A DNA stretch of 64,000 nt, taken from contig NZ_JAQFIN010000016.1 of the NCBI RefSeq assembly GCF_029504695.1, positions 18,394 to 82,393 of the forward strand, in the 5' to 3' direction. Below are positions 1 through 8,751 of the stretch, one piece after another. The position numbers and the translations under genes are program-made. Below the pieces are notes generated by a model, which was given only the letters and a program-made list of their open reading frames with translations, searched no databases and was not told the DNA's origin. This DNA comes from Parabacteroides sp. PF5-6. Lineage in GTDB: Bacteria > Bacteroidota > Bacteroidia > Bacteroidales > Tannerellaceae. Each line of letters opens with the position of its first letter. Within the stretch, counting starts at the first letter, position 1.

Positions 1-434
1 GACTTCGGGGCACGCACAAAATGCATACGCGCCGAAAGGCGACGGCGCATCTCCTTACACAAACGGAAGTTCACCCGCTTGAAACAAATCGATTGTGCAT
101 TGACCATCCGGGCTTCACCCTCATCCTCTGCCTCAGACGATCCAGCCGACTCGTCGCCCTCCGACGGACGGCTGCCGATAGCGACACTAAAAAAGCCTAT
201 CCCGTCGAGCTCCACATTGTAACCATCGGCCAGGCTACGTTCCAAAAGCTCGGAGACAAGTTGCAACGAGGCCTTGACATCCGCCGCCGACAACGTAGAA
301 TACTCGTGCGCATAACGCTCCATCATATCATTGATACGCACCGTTTCTTTGACCACCAAGACCGGATAAAGACGTTCACTGTCCGGATTACTTTTCAATC
401 CGGGACGTTTCACAAATTGATATTTCGCTTTCAT
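1..434 (-). CDS. HU-like DNA-binding protein (Bacteroidetes HU-HIG type), cut by window edge
   Basis: Reading leftwards from an ATG at 434, an open frame of 144 codons runs off the window without a stop. The start reads MKAKYQFVKRPGL, followed by a helical segment with RINDMMERYAHEYSTLSAADVKA, a loop LADGYNVELDGIGFFSVAIG and a basic region FKRVNFRLCKEMRRRL. This order (two helices, then a beta-arm with an invariant DGIGxF turn) is that of the HU/IHF-like family that Bacteroidetes carry in many copies. Expected role: a nucleoid-associated protein that bends DNA; the specific function is unknown. A 22-bp palindromic array lies 55-135 bp upstream of its start. Family call fairly sure; the C-terminus is not visible. 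Confidence 0.72.
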   Translation of the reverse strand, partial: MKAKYQFVKRPGLKSNPDSERLYPVLVVKETVRINDMMERYAHEYSTLSAADVKASLQLVSELLERSLADGYNVELDGIGFFSVAIGSRPSEGDESAGSSEAEDEGEARMVNAQSICFKRVNFRLCKEMRRRLSARMHFVRAPK

Positions 435-488
435 ATCTATTCTTTTTAGGCTTATTTTTCTTATATTTGGTATCCTTTTTTACGTTTG

Positions 489-569
489 CCACCGTCGAAC
501 CGCTGTTTGACAGCTGTCAACCAACTGTTCCACAGCTGTCGAACAACTGTCCCACAGCTGTCAAACAAT
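489..569. repeat. 22-bp tandem array A (core ACAGCTGT)
   Basis: Four units with an exact 22-bp period start at 489, 511, 533 and 555. The shared core CAGCTGTC lies at 511-518, 533-540 and 555-562; the first unit is degenerate. The copy at 507-520 is a perfect 14-bp palindrome, TTGACAGCTGTCAA. The spacer part of each unit (ccaactgttcca / aacaactgtccca) is also related. It lies upstream of the HU-like gene, in front of the terminator of the biotin-carrier operon. Confidence 0.9.
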
Positions 570-633
570 AGAAATCACCTATGAAGATAGTAAATATTAA
601 CGGAAAAATCAAATAATCGAATACATTTTAAAT

Positions 634-670
634 AAAAAGGGTGTGTCAATCGCTTTGTTTTGACACACCC
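634..670 (-). terminator. Rho-independent terminator after the biotin-carrier gene
   Basis: Perfect 11-bp stem GGGTGTGTCAA (639-649) and TTGACACACCC (660-670) with a 10-nt loop. Read on the minus strand it is followed by TTTTTATTT, so it ends the ruvX-def-carboxyltransferase-carrier transcript 36 bp after the stop at 706. Confidence 0.85.
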
Positions 671-705
671 TCTTTGAGTTATAGGATATTACTCTGTGAT
701 CAGGC

Positions 706-1038
706 TTAGGCTTCTTCCGGCTGAATCTTAACCATTAGATGGTTCTTGCCGATCTTATCGCCGAGCATGACGTGGATGCCGACTACCTTGCCACTCACCG
801 GAGCGACGATGCGGTTGAACATCTTCATGGCTTCGTGGATCAATAAAAGATCGCCCTCTTTCACCGTGTCGCCTTCTTTGACTAACACTTGTATGATCGT
901 GCCCGGCAGGTTTGAAAGCACTTCGCCCGCTACTGGACGCTGCCATACCGACCGGTCTACGAATTTCTTTGTCAACCGGGTCTTATACGTGCCGGCCATT
1001 ACCCCAAAATCAACATAATCGTTTCTTTTCTTTTCCAT
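706..1038 (-). CDS. Biotin carboxyl carrier protein of an acyl-CoA carboxylase/decarboxylase
   Basis: 110 residues. The C-terminal half is a biotinyl domain: the biotin-accepting lysine is K72 in EAMKM (69-73), framed by the usual PVAGEV and APVSGKVVGI strand pairs. It carries CO2 as carboxybiotin between active sites, in the cytoplasm. The N-terminal 30 residues are short and basic, without the long Pro/Ala linker of decarboxylase gamma chains. It starts 23 bp after the carboxyltransferase gene and is the last gene before the terminator at 634-670. No biotin carboxylase or membrane decarboxylase beta gene is adjacent, so whether the complex is propionyl-CoA carboxylase or methylmalonyl-CoA decarboxylase cannot be told here. 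Confidence 0.9.
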   Translation of the reverse strand: MEKKRNDYVDFGVMAGTYKTRLTKKFVDRSVWQRPVAGEVLSNLPGTIIQVLVKEGDTVKEGDLLLIHEAMKMFNRIVAPVSGKVVGIHVMLGDKIGKNHLMVKIQPEEA

Positions 1039-1061
1039 ACAGAACTTCGTTTAATTCAGCA

Positions 1062-2606
1062 TTAGAACGGAGGCAAACCGTGTTTCTTCGCCGGCCGGAA
1101 TTCATCCTTCAACACAGAAAGTTTCAATGCATGTAATAAGTTTGAACGGGTTTCTTTCGGTTCGATCACCGTGTCGATAAAGCCTTTCGATGCCGCGACG
1201 TACGGATTGGCAAATTTTTCGATATACTCGCGCACCTTCTCCTGACGCATGGCTTCTTTATTTTCCGCATCCATAATCTCTTTGCGGAAGATAATATTGG
1301 CAGCCCCTTCCGGTCCCATCACCGCAATCTCGGCTCCCGGCCAAGCAAACATAAAGTCGGCTCCCAGGTGGCGCGAGTTCATCGCGATATAACCACCGCC
1401 GTACGCCTTACGCAGGATGACCGTGATCTTCGGCACAGTCGCTTCCGAATAGGCATACAACACTTTCGCCCCGTGACGGATCACCCCGGCATGCTCCTGG
1501 TCGACACCCGGCAGATAACCCGGCATATCTTCCAGCGTCACAATCGGAATATTGAAGGAGTCGCAGTAACGGATAAAGCGTGCGGCCTTGTCGGCACTGT
1601 CGCAATCCAATACTCCGGCCAGGACCATGGGTTGGTTGGCCACGAAACCGACCGTCTCCCCATCCATACGTCCGAAGCCGATCACGATATTGGCCGCCCA
1701 GAGTTCCTGTACTTCCAGGAAGTCGGAATCGTCGACCAGGCACTTGATGATATCGCGCACATCGTACGGCTGCTTCGGATCGGCCGGCACAATCTCGTCG
1801 ATATTCTTCATCTTCGGCGCGACCGCCTTGACTGCTTTCGGTTTTTCCTGGTTGTTCCAGGAGATAAACTTCAACAGGCGTTTCACCTGCTCGAAGCATT
1901 CTTTTTCATTCAAAGCATAGAAATGGGCATTTCCTGTAACTTCCGCATGCACCCGGGCACCACCAAGCTCTTCCATCGAGATATCTTCGCCCAATACGGT
2001 CTTGATCACATTCGGACCGGTGATAAACATATTGGAGATCTTCTCGACCACGAAAACAAAGTCGGTCAGCGCCGGTGAGTAAACCGCACCGCCGGCACAA
2101 GGTCCCAGGATAAGGGATAACTGCGGAATCACGCCCGAAGCCAATGTATTCCGATAGAATATCTCTCCGTACCCGGCCAACGCGCTGACGCCTTCCTGGA
2201 TACGAGCACCTCCGGAGTCATTGATTCCGATGACCGGACATTTCATCTTCAACGCTAAATCCATCACTTTGGTGATCTTTCGCGCATGCTGAAGGCCTAA
2301 TGATCCGCCGGCGACGGTAAAATCCTGCGCATAGATGCACACAGGAGCACCGCCCACGGTACCGGTGCCGGTAACCACACCATCCGCCGGAAATTCTTTC
2401 TTATCCATCCCAAAGTCACGACCGTCATGCTTCATGAACATATCATATTCCTGGAATGAATTCTTATCCAAAATGGAATGGATCCGATCACGGGCCGTCA
2501 ACTTGCCCATGGCTACCTGTTTCTCAATGGCGGCTTCGCCCCCACCCTTCTCTATCACAGCTTTTTTCTCGCGTAACGTGAGAATGTCTTTTGATAAATC
2601 TGCCAT
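1062..2606 (-). CDS. mmdA: Propionyl-CoA carboxylase beta / methylmalonyl-CoA decarboxylase alpha (carboxyltransferase)
   Basis: 514 residues, the normal length for this crotonase-fold carboxyltransferase. Two homologous halves are visible: the N-terminal half has the acyl-CoA pocket (GGSLGLQHARKITKVMDLA, then SGGARIQEG and GPCAGGAVYSPAL), and the C-terminal half has the biotin pocket (MPGYLPGVDQEHAGVIRHGAK, KAYGGGYIAMNSRHLGAD, FAWPGAEIAVMGPEGA). It moves a carboxyl group between biotin and propionyl-/methylmalonyl-CoA, a step of the succinate-propionate pathway in Bacteroidales. It starts 15 bp after def and is followed 23 bp on by its biotin carrier. The symbol follows the usual Bacteroidales naming; the direction of the reaction in vivo is not shown by sequence. 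Confidence 0.88.
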   Translation of the reverse strand: MADLSKDILTLREKKAVIEKGGGEAAIEKQVAMGKLTARDRIHSILDKNSFQEYDMFMKHDGRDFGMDKKEFPADGVVTGTGTVGGAPVCIYAQDFTVAGGSLGLQHARKITKVMDLALKMKCPVIGINDSGGARIQEGVSALAGYGEIFYRNTLASGVIPQLSLILGPCAGGAVYSPALTDFVFVVEKISNMFITGPNVIKTVLGEDISMEELGGARVHAEVTGNAHFYALNEKECFEQVKRLLKFISWNNQEKPKAVKAVAPKMKNIDEIVPADPKQPYDVRDIIKCLVDDSDFLEVQELWAANIVIGFGRMDGETVGFVANQPMVLAGVLDCDSADKAARFIRYCDSFNIPIVTLEDMPGYLPGVDQEHAGVIRHGAKVLYAYSEATVPKITVILRKAYGGGYIAMNSRHLGADFMFAWPGAEIAVMGPEGAANIIFRKEIMDAENKEAMRQEKVREYIEKFANPYVAASKGFIDTVIEPKETRSNLLHALKLSVLKDEFRPAKKHGLPPF

Positions 2607-2621
2607 ACTAATCGTTTAATG

Positions 2622-3179
2622 TTACTTCCCAACAGCCTTCGTCCGATACGAACAACGGGCTGTTCCTTTTATTATATCATTTAGTTTTCCTTTACTTAAC
2701 TGCTTCCGGATGCCGGAAACGTTATCGATGAACACATGTCCTTCCAGGTGTTCATACTCATGCTGTACCACACGCGCGGCAAAACCGTGGATCTCTTCGT
2801 CGTGTGCGACGAAATCGGCATCGTAATACCTGACCTTGATCGAAGCGGCACGGGAGATCTTCTCATGCAAGCCCGGAAAACTAAGACATCCCTCTTCGAT
2901 GGATACCAGTTCTTCGCTTCGCCAGTAGATATCGGGATTGATCATCGTCCGCTTAAAGCCTTTACACTCCGGGCAATCGTCGCCAACGACATCGGCATCG
3001 ATCACAAACAGACGCAACGACAGCCCGACCTGAGGTGCAGCCAGCCCGACTCCGTCCGCATTATACATCGTATCATACATATTGTCTACCAGCTTTTTTA
3101 ACTCCGGATAATCCTGAGGTACGTTCTCTGTCTCTTTCCTCAAAACCGGTTGACCGTATAAGAATATGGGTAATATCAT
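2622..3179 (-). CDS. def: Peptide deformylase
   Basis: 185 residues, typical length. All three metal/active-site motifs are present: GVGLAAPQ (43-50), EGCLS (96-100, metal-binding Cys) and HEYEH (140-144, the two metal-binding His and the catalytic Glu, where many relatives read HEIDH). The enzyme removes the formyl group from the N-terminal methionine of new proteins. The gene starts 19 bp after ruvX and ends 15 bp before the carboxyltransferase, so it is probably co-transcribed with both. Confidence 0.96.
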   Translation of the reverse strand: MILPIFLYGQPVLRKETENVPQDYPELKKLVDNMYDTMYNADGVGLAAPQVGLSLRLFVIDADVVGDDCPECKGFKRTMINPDIYWRSEELVSIEEGCLSFPGLHEKISRAASIKVRYYDADFVAHDEEIHGFAARVVQHEYEHLEGHVFIDNVSGIRKQLSKGKLNDIIKGTARCSYRTKAVGK

Positions 3180-3198
3180 AAATAAATCTTTTGGTATA

Positions 3199-3612
3199 TC
3201 ATTTCACACTTTCCATATATGCCTGAAGGATGATGACGGCGCTGATCTCGTCCACCAAGGCTTTATCTTGTCTTTTCTTCTTTCTCAAACCACCATCGAT
3301 CATCGCCTGATGAGCCATAACGGAAGTAAACCGCTCATCATAGTAGGCCACCGGAATATCCGGCAATGCCCGTTTCAAATGCTTCACAAACACTTCGATA
3401 TACTTCATATTCTCCGAAGGTTGGTTATTCATCTGTTTGGGTAGTCCAACCACGAAAAGATCAATGGATTCGCGGGATACATAGTCTTTCAGATAAGCCA
3501 CAAGCTCATGGCTGGCAACCGTAGTCAATCCGTTCGCTATCAGTTGAAGCGGATCAGTCACAGCCAAACCCGTGCGCTTCCGTCCATAATCTATAGCTAA
3601 AATCCTTCCCAT
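3199..3612 (-). CDS. ruvX: Putative pre-16S rRNA nuclease / Holliday-junction resolvase-like protein
   Basis: 137 residues from the ATG at 3612; the frame could be read from a TTG three codons earlier, but MGRILAIDYGRKRTG is the usual family start. RNase-H-like fold landmarks: AIDYG near the N-terminus (first catalytic Asp), GLAVTDP, VVGLPKQMNN, DERFTS with the acidic pair, and DEISAVIILQ at the end. Known family role: YqgF/RuvX trims the 5' end of 16S rRNA and is usually essential. It heads the ruvX-def operon. A TAnnTTTG element (3619-3626) lies so close to the ATG that the message may have almost no leader. Confidence 0.93.
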   Translation of the reverse strand: MGRILAIDYGRKRTGLAVTDPLQLIANGLTTVASHELVAYLKDYVSRESIDLFVVGLPKQMNNQPSENMKYIEVFVKHLKRALPDIPVAYYDERFTSVMAHQAMIDGGLRKKKRQDKALVDEISAVIILQAYMESVK

Positions 3613-3618
3613 CGGGTG

Positions 3619-3626
3619 CAAATATA
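3619..3626 (-). promoter_or_regulatory. Candidate -7 element for ruvX operon
   Basis: CAAATATA on the plus strand is an exact match to the reverse of the Bacteroidetes -7 box TAnnTTTG. It sits 7 bp before the ruvX ATG, which would give a leaderless or nearly leaderless message. No good -33 TTG lies at the usual spacing. Confidence 0.35.
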
Positions 3627-3679
3627 AAACAAAAAAAGAGATTGGTTACACAATTTTACATAAAGTGTGCAACTAAGGT

Positions 3680-5077
3680 TTAATACGCATTCCGTTCCCC
3701 CCGGAACATATTCCACACGGTGACGACTATAATTTTAAGATCCAGGAAGAAAGACCAGTTTTCAATATACCAGACATCCCGTTTCACGCGGCCTTCCATT
3801 TGTTCCAGCGTTTTGGTCTCTCCGCGGTAACCGGTTACTTGTGCCCAACCCGTCACACCGGGTTTCACCAGATGACGAACCATATACTTATCGATAATCG
3901 CGGAATACTGTTCGGTATGCTTCAGCATGTGCGGGCGCGGCCCGACAACCGACATATCCCCCGCCAGCACATTCATAAATTGCGGAAATTCATCCAGATT
4001 CGTCCGACGCAGGAAGTCGCCTACCTTTGTTTTCCGAACATCATCTTTCTGCGCCTGCAGCACATCCGCCTGTTGGTTGACACGCATGGTCCGGAACTTA
4101 TAACAATTGAACTCCCCCCCGTAGATCCCGGTCCTTTTCTGTTTAAACAAAACAGGCCCCGGCGAGCTGATCTTGATCAGGATGCCGACAATCACATACA
4201 TCACCGGATAGATCGTCAAGAGAACAGCCAATGAAAAAACAATATCAAAAGTACGCTTCAATGCCCGGTTATACGCTGCCTGCAGAGGCTCTCGGCGAAC
4301 CGTCAATAAAGGAACGGAATCCATGATCTGCATGATCATACTCTTTTTTACGATCCGGTAGAACTCAGGAACAATATAAAAACGGATCATGTGCTTCTCC
4401 GAGAAATTCAACAGCCGCAGCATCTTCTGATCCTGCGTTCCCGGCAGGGTGCAATAGATTTCATCTACATCATGATCCAAAACAAACTGCTCCACTTCGT
4501 AGGTCATACCCAGGTAATTAGGCAAAACATCCTTCAACGCCAGATTATCATCAAAAAAGCCCATCACGTTAAAGCCGTAAGCCAATTCATCTTTCATCAC
4601 CCGGTAGAGCTCCATCCCATTCTTCCCGGCGCCCACGATAATCACCCGCTTAAAGTTATACCCCTTTTTTCGGTACACCTTCAGCGTGATGCGCACAATG
4701 ATCCGCCACAAAGAAAAAACAACAACCAAAGAGAGGTAATATAAAAGCAGGAATGTGGCCAGCTGATCGCCGATATTCAGGAAGATCAGACAGGTAGCAA
4801 AAAGAATAACCAGGAAAGTAACCATCAACAACGCCCGTTGCACGATCTTCTCCAAAAAGACCACGGACTTATGCAGCTGGATGGGAACAAAATAGACAGA
4901 AAAGAAATAACAAAAATTCAACAACAGGATCACCTCCCGCAGACTCGACGCAATCGCTTGCGTGTAATAATCTCCCAAGAGATAAAACACCACAAAAAAG
5001 AGAGCATTCACCACCAGTAAATCCCCTATTCCGACAAACCATTGTATGAGGTAACCACGTTTTTTGTTTGATTCCAT
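3680..5077 (-). CDS. Undecaprenyl-phosphate sugar-1-phosphate transferase (WcaJ type)
   Basis: 465 residues from the ATG at 5077; an in-frame GTG at 5140 would add 21 residues, but MESNKKRGYLIQW is the more natural start. Four N-terminal membrane helices, a central nucleotide-binding-like domain (VIIVGAGKNGMELYRVM) and a C-terminal bacterial sugar transferase domain: KRTFDIVFS, then PGPVLFKQKRTG, FNCYKFRTM, LRRTNLDEFPQF, GDMSVVGPRPH and KPGVTGWAQV. It begins exopolysaccharide or capsule units by loading a sugar-1-phosphate (probably glucose) onto undecaprenyl phosphate at the inner membrane. It is not inside a full capsule locus here; the next genes upstream make OmpA and nucleotide sugars. 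Confidence 0.9.
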   Translation of the reverse strand: MESNKKRGYLIQWFVGIGDLLVVNALFFVVFYLLGDYYTQAIASSLREVILLLNFCYFFSVYFVPIQLHKSVVFLEKIVQRALLMVTFLVILFATCLIFLNIGDQLATFLLLYYLSLVVVFSLWRIIVRITLKVYRKKGYNFKRVIIVGAGKNGMELYRVMKDELAYGFNVMGFFDDNLALKDVLPNYLGMTYEVEQFVLDHDVDEIYCTLPGTQDQKMLRLLNFSEKHMIRFYIVPEFYRIVKKSMIMQIMDSVPLLTVRREPLQAAYNRALKRTFDIVFSLAVLLTIYPVMYVIVGILIKISSPGPVLFKQKRTGIYGGEFNCYKFRTMRVNQQADVLQAQKDDVRKTKVGDFLRRTNLDEFPQFMNVLAGDMSVVGPRPHMLKHTEQYSAIIDKYMVRHLVKPGVTGWAQVTGYRGETKTLEQMEGRVKRDVWYIENWSFFLDLKIIVVTVWNMFRGERNAY

Positions 5078-5099
5078 GCAGGAAGTTGCTAAAAACGTA

Positions 5100-5107
5100 C
5101 AAAAGTA
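5100..5107 (-). promoter_or_regulatory. Candidate -7 element for the sugar transferase gene
   Basis: CAAAAGTA is the reverse of TAnnTTTG, 23 bp before the ATG at 5077 and just downstream of the ompA terminator, so the transferase can be transcribed on its own. Confidence 0.4.
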
Positions 5108-5128
5108 TATATAATAGTTGAGAATACG

Positions 5129-5158
5129 AAAAAAGGCCACGCCAAAGCGCAGCCTTTT
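5129..5158 (-). terminator. Rho-independent terminator after ompA
   Basis: On the minus strand GGCTGCGC (5147-5154) pairs with GCGTGGCC (5135-5142) through six Watson-Crick and two G-U pairs, with a TTTG loop, followed by TTTTTT. Confidence 0.7.
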
Positions 5159-5182
5159 ATCTATTTCAATCGACTACAAGAA

Positions 5183-6325
5183 TTAGTCGTTTGCTCTCAT
5201 GATAACCACACGGTTCCAGTTGTTTTCGCTATACGGTTGTTCGTCTGAACCTCTCCACTCGATAGAAATCTGGTTAGAAGAGATACCGTATTTTTCAACC
5301 AGTTGTTTCGCAACCGCTCTGGCGCGTTTTTCTGACAACTGCATATTGTAACCTGAAGAACCTGTTTTCTTGTCGGCATAACCAATCACCTTGATCGGTG
5401 TGTTGTTCGACTTCATGAACTCAGAAGTGTTGTAGATATTGATTTCCTGGTTCTTGTCGATCACTGAGCTGTTCAGGCGGAAGTAAACCACATTGTCAAT
5501 CTTGTTATCGTTAATCACTTGAGTTACAGGATCCGGACAGTCAGGACAAGAAACCGGACGTTTGCTCAATTCGTCGTTAGCCGCACGTAAAGAGTTGATC
5601 TGGCTGTTCAGGTCGTTCAATAAAGCGTAATCCATCGGTTCGATCACTTCGAAATCCGTCTTACCCAGTTTGAAAGTCAAACCTACTGTAGCCTGCAGGA
5701 TGGCATCGGTCAATTTCTTATACTGTACGCGGTTGAATGTTTCGTTCAACAGAGAAGCCTGCGCTTCAATATTCAGGTCAACACGTTTGCTCAAGCGGAA
5801 AGCCGTCAAGATACCGGTATTGATAGAAGGAGATTCTGATCTGGAAACACCGTCATCTTCGAAACGTTGTGCATATCCCAAACCGACCCAAGGAATCAAA
5901 CGGAATACTTTCTTTTCGTTATACGGAGCCCAAAGATTGGTTACGTCCCACAACACATCGGCATGCGCAGCAAAATACGAACTGCTCAACTCAAAGTTAG
6001 GATCTTCGTTCGTACCGAAGCTCTTGATCGGACCGCCATTCACCTGTACACGGAAACCGATTGTCGGGCTATACCATTTACCTACAGAGAAAGAAGGAGC
6101 GATATTGATGCGATCGCCGAAACTTGCTTCGCCATTATGGTCACCAAACAAAACACTACCACCACCTGCGATAGAAATAAACCAATTATCACCGGCTTTA
6201 TTCTTTTTGAAATTTGTTTTATAGCCAGCTTCATTACTGTAACCTACCTGCGGTTTATATTCCTGTGCAGCCACAGAGAAAATAAAACCTGACAACAACG
6301 CTAAAAGTAACACTTTAGTCTTCAT
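5183..6325 (-). CDS. Major outer-membrane porin-like OmpA family protein
   Basis: 380 residues from the ATG at 6325 (a TTG three codons earlier is less likely). Signal peptide at residues 1-20 (KVLLLALLSGFIFSVAAQ), then an eight-strand-like outer-membrane domain, a Cys-Pro hinge CPDCPDP, and a C-terminal OmpA/MotB peptidoglycan-binding domain with NTSEFMKSNNTPIKVIGYAD and YNMQLSEKRARAVAKQLV. Length, hinge and ending resemble Porphyromonas gingivalis Pgm6/Pgm7, abundant proteins that anchor the outer membrane to peptidoglycan. It has its own strong-looking promoter (6399-6428) and terminator, fitting a highly expressed single gene. Confidence 0.9.
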   Translation of the reverse strand: MKTKVLLLALLSGFIFSVAAQEYKPQVGYSNEAGYKTNFKKNKAGDNWFISIAGGGSVLFGDHNGEASFGDRINIAPSFSVGKWYSPTIGFRVQVNGGPIKSFGTNEDPNFELSSSYFAAHADVLWDVTNLWAPYNEKKVFRLIPWVGLGYAQRFEDDGVSRSESPSINTGILTAFRLSKRVDLNIEAQASLLNETFNRVQYKKLTDAILQATVGLTFKLGKTDFEVIEPMDYALLNDLNSQINSLRAANDELSKRPVSCPDCPDPVTQVINDNKIDNVVYFRLNSSVIDKNQEINIYNTSEFMKSNNTPIKVIGYADKKTGSSGYNMQLSEKRARAVAKQLVEKYGISSNQISIEWRGSDEQPYSENNWNRVVIMRAND

Positions 6326-6398
6326 ATTAATCAACTTTTTTAATTAAACAATCAATTCCTTTATTTCACAATTAAATATCCACACACCAAATGCGAAG

Positions 6399-6428
6399 CA
6401 AATTTAACGCTTTTTGAGATTATAACAA
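6399..6428 (-). promoter_or_regulatory. Bacteroidetes -33/-7 promoter for ompA
   Basis: On the minus strand a TTG (6426-6428) is followed after 19 bp by TAAATTTG (6399-6406), an exact TAnnTTTG box. The expected start of transcription near 6392 leaves a leader of about 65 nt before the ATG at 6325. Confidence 0.6.
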
Positions 6429-6453
6429 GCCGTAAACCGATTTTGTTGAAGTT

Positions 6454-7605
6454 TTATTCGAAATAGTTTAATATTTCATAACCTCCATCCCTCAAATACG
6501 ACTCTTTTTTCATGATTTTGACATCATTTCGCAGCATATCAATGACTAAAGCGTCTAAAGTATAGAGAGGCTCCCAACCCAACCGGGTACGTGCCTTGGT
6601 CGCATCCCCGATAAGCAAATCAACTTCTGTCGGGCGAAAATATTGTGGGTCTACCCCAACGATCTCTTCACCGATCCGCTTCTTTATATTTTCCAGATAC
6701 GCTTCGCCGACAAATGCGCTAAATTGCTTATCGTCAACAGCATCTAAAAGACCAACTTCATTCATTCCTTCCCCACGAAATTCCACATGAATGCCGACTT
6801 TTTCAAAAGCGATGCGCATAAAATCCCGGATTGTGGTCGTAATTCCTGTCGCAATGACATAGTCCGAAGGTTCATCCTGCTGCAAAATCAAATACATCGC
6901 TTTAATATAATCCTTCGCATGCCCCCAGTCGCGCTGGGAAGAGAGATTACCCAAATAGGTTTTCTTTTGCATACCCAAAGCAATCCTTGCTGCCGCCCGC
7001 GTGATCTTGCGGGTAACAAAAGTCTCGCCCCGCAAGGGGGATTCATGATTGAATAGTATCCCGTTCGAAGCATGCATTCCATAAGCTTCCCGATAATTGA
7101 CCGTAATCCAGTAAGCATATAATTTAGCTACGCCATAAGGGCTTCGGGGATAAAACGGAGTCGTTTCCGTTTGGGGCACCTCCTGCACCAAACCATACAA
7201 TTCGGACGTGGAAGCCTGATAGATACGCGTTTTATCGGTCAGATTCAACAGACGCACCGCTTCCAACAGGCGTAAAGTGCCCAAACCATCCGTATTGGCG
7301 GTATATTCGGGCGTATCGAAACTAACCTTCACATGGCTCATCGCCCCCAGGTTATAGATCTCATCCGGGACAACCTCGCCGATGATCCGGGTCAGGTTCA
7401 GACTGTCCGTCAGATCGCCGTAATGTAAAATCAGATTCCGGTTTTCCACATGAGGATCCTGATACAGATGATCGATCCGGTCGGTATTAAACATAGACGA
7501 ACGCCGTTTAATACCATGTACTATATACCCCTTTTTGATCAGATACTCCGTCAAATAGGCTCCATCCTGTCCGGTAATCCCGGTAATCAAAGCTACTTTA
7601 CTCAT
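6454..7605 (-). CDS. gmd: GDP-mannose 4,6-dehydratase
   Basis: 383 residues, slightly longer than the usual 350-375. Short-chain dehydrogenase fold with the NADP-binding TGITGQDG (8-15), the catalytic segment STSELYG (132-138) and the YxxxK pair Y157/K161 in [18 protein letters not shown]-mannose is converted to GDP-4-keto-6-deoxymannose, the first step of de novo GDP-L-fucose synthesis in the cytoplasm. It is the last gene of an rmlA-fcl-gmd run, 72 bp after fcl, whose product uses its product. Confidence 0.97.
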   Translation of the reverse strand: MSKVALITGITGQDGAYLTEYLIKKGYIVHGIKRRSSMFNTDRIDHLYQDPHVENRNLILHYGDLTDSLNLTRIIGEVVPDEIYNLGAMSHVKVSFDTPEYTANTDGLGTLRLLEAVRLLNLTDKTRIYQASTSELYGLVQEVPQTETTPFYPRSPYGVAKLYAYWITVNYREAYGMHASNGILFNHESPLRGETFVTRKITRAAARIALGMQKKTYLGNLSSQRDWGHAKDYIKAMYLILQQDEPSDYVIATGITTTIRDFMRIAFEKVGIHVEFRGEGMNEVGLLDAVDDKQFSAFVGEAYLENIKKRIGEEIVGVDPQYFRPTEVDLLIGDATKARTRLGWEPLYTLDALVIDMLRNDVKIMKKESYLRDGGYEILNYFE

Positions 7606-7677
7606 CGCTTATATCGTTATTTTTTCTGCAATAATCATACCAAAAACGTTTTACGGGAGACGTCAAACGAATACATT

Positions 7678-8748
7678 CTACGCTTGCAAATACCAGTTAT
7701 ACAACCGTGCCAGTCCTTCTTCCTGCTCCACTTTATGTTGCCAGCCAAGGCTTTGCAAACGGCGGACATCCGTTAGCTTTCGGAATGTACCGTCTGGTTT
7801 GGAAGCATCAAATTCAATTCCGCCCTGATAGCCGACAATCGCTTTTACCTGTTGCGCAATTCCCCGGATTGAGGAATCTTTCCCCGTTCCGATATTGATA
7901 TGGGTATTGCGCACCTCCGTTTTTCCTTCGGTGAGAGCCGCGAAGTCCACCTTTTCCATGAGGTAGGTACAGGCATCCGCCATATCTTCGCTCCAGAGCA
8001 ATTCGCGCATAGGGTTGCCGGTTCCCCAAAGCATCAAGCGTCCGGCGGATATACCATAGGTAGACAAGAGCTGCGTGATAAGTTCTTCGGAAGCCTCTCC
8101 CCCAATCCCTTCGATCGGACGGCGGTCCAGGTCGCGACGCAACAGATCCCAGGATTTATCATACAGGCATTTGGCCAGATGCATCTTACGGATAATCGCC
8201 GGAACGACATGGGAAGTTTCCAGATTGAAATTATCGTTAGGTCCGTACAGATTGGTCGGCATGACCGAGATAAAGTTCGTCCCGTATTGCAGGTTATAGC
8301 TCTCGCACATCTTTATTCCCGCAATCTTCGCAATGGCATACGGCTCATTGGTATATTCCAATGGGGAGGTCAACAGACAGTCTTCCGGCATGGGCTGCGG
8401 AGCGTCTTTCGGATAGATGCAGGTACTGCCCAGAAACAATAATTTTTTCGCGCCGTACCGGTAGGCTGCATGAATCACATTATTCTGGATCATCAGGTTG
8501 TTATAAATAAAATCCGCCCGGTAGGTATGGTTCGCCAGGATACCACCGACATGGGCTGCCGCCAGAAAAACATATTCCGGTCTTTCCCGCTCAAAGAAAG
8601 AAAGGACGGCCGCCTGATCCGTCAGATCCAGCTCTTTATGGGTTTGAAGCAGAAAAGAACGGTATCCTTTCTGCTTCAAATTATGGAGTATGGCCGAACC
8701 GACCAGTCCGGTATGTCCGGCAATATAGATTTTGCTTTCGCTATTCAT
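7678..8748 (-). CDS. fcl: GDP-L-fucose synthase
   Basis: 356 residues; the E. coli enzyme has 321, the extra length being a loop after residue 200 (LLRRDLDRRPIEGIGGEASEEL in part). NADP motif GHTGLVG (11-17), catalytic STCIYP (from 108) and Y137/K141 in EPYAIAKIAG. The enzyme epimerises and reduces GDP-4-keto-6-deoxymannose to GDP-L-fucose. It starts 3 bp after rmlA and precedes gmd, so one transcript is likely. In Bacteroides the product is used for capsule and protein O-fucosylation. Confidence 0.96.
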   Translation of the reverse strand: MNSESKIYIAGHTGLVGSAILHNLKQKGYRSFLLQTHKELDLTDQAAVLSFFERERPEYVFLAAAHVGGILANHTYRADFIYNNLMIQNNVIHAAYRYGAKKLLFLGSTCIYPKDAPQPMPEDCLLTSPLEYTNEPYAIAKIAGIKMCESYNLQYGTNFISVMPTNLYGPNDNFNLETSHVVPAIIRKMHLAKCLYDKSWDLLRRDLDRRPIEGIGGEASEELITQLLSTYGISAGRLMLWGTGNPMRELLWSEDMADACTYLMEKVDFAALTEGKTEVRNTHINIGTGKDSSIRGIAQQVKAIVGYQGGIEFDASKPDGTFRKLTDVRRLQSLGWQHKVEQEEGLARLYNWYLQA

Positions 8749-8751
8749 CCT

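Noticed and set aside
462..469. TATATTTG promoter-like box on the plus strand
   Set aside because: No plus-strand gene follows before the minus-strand biotin-carrier gene and its terminator.
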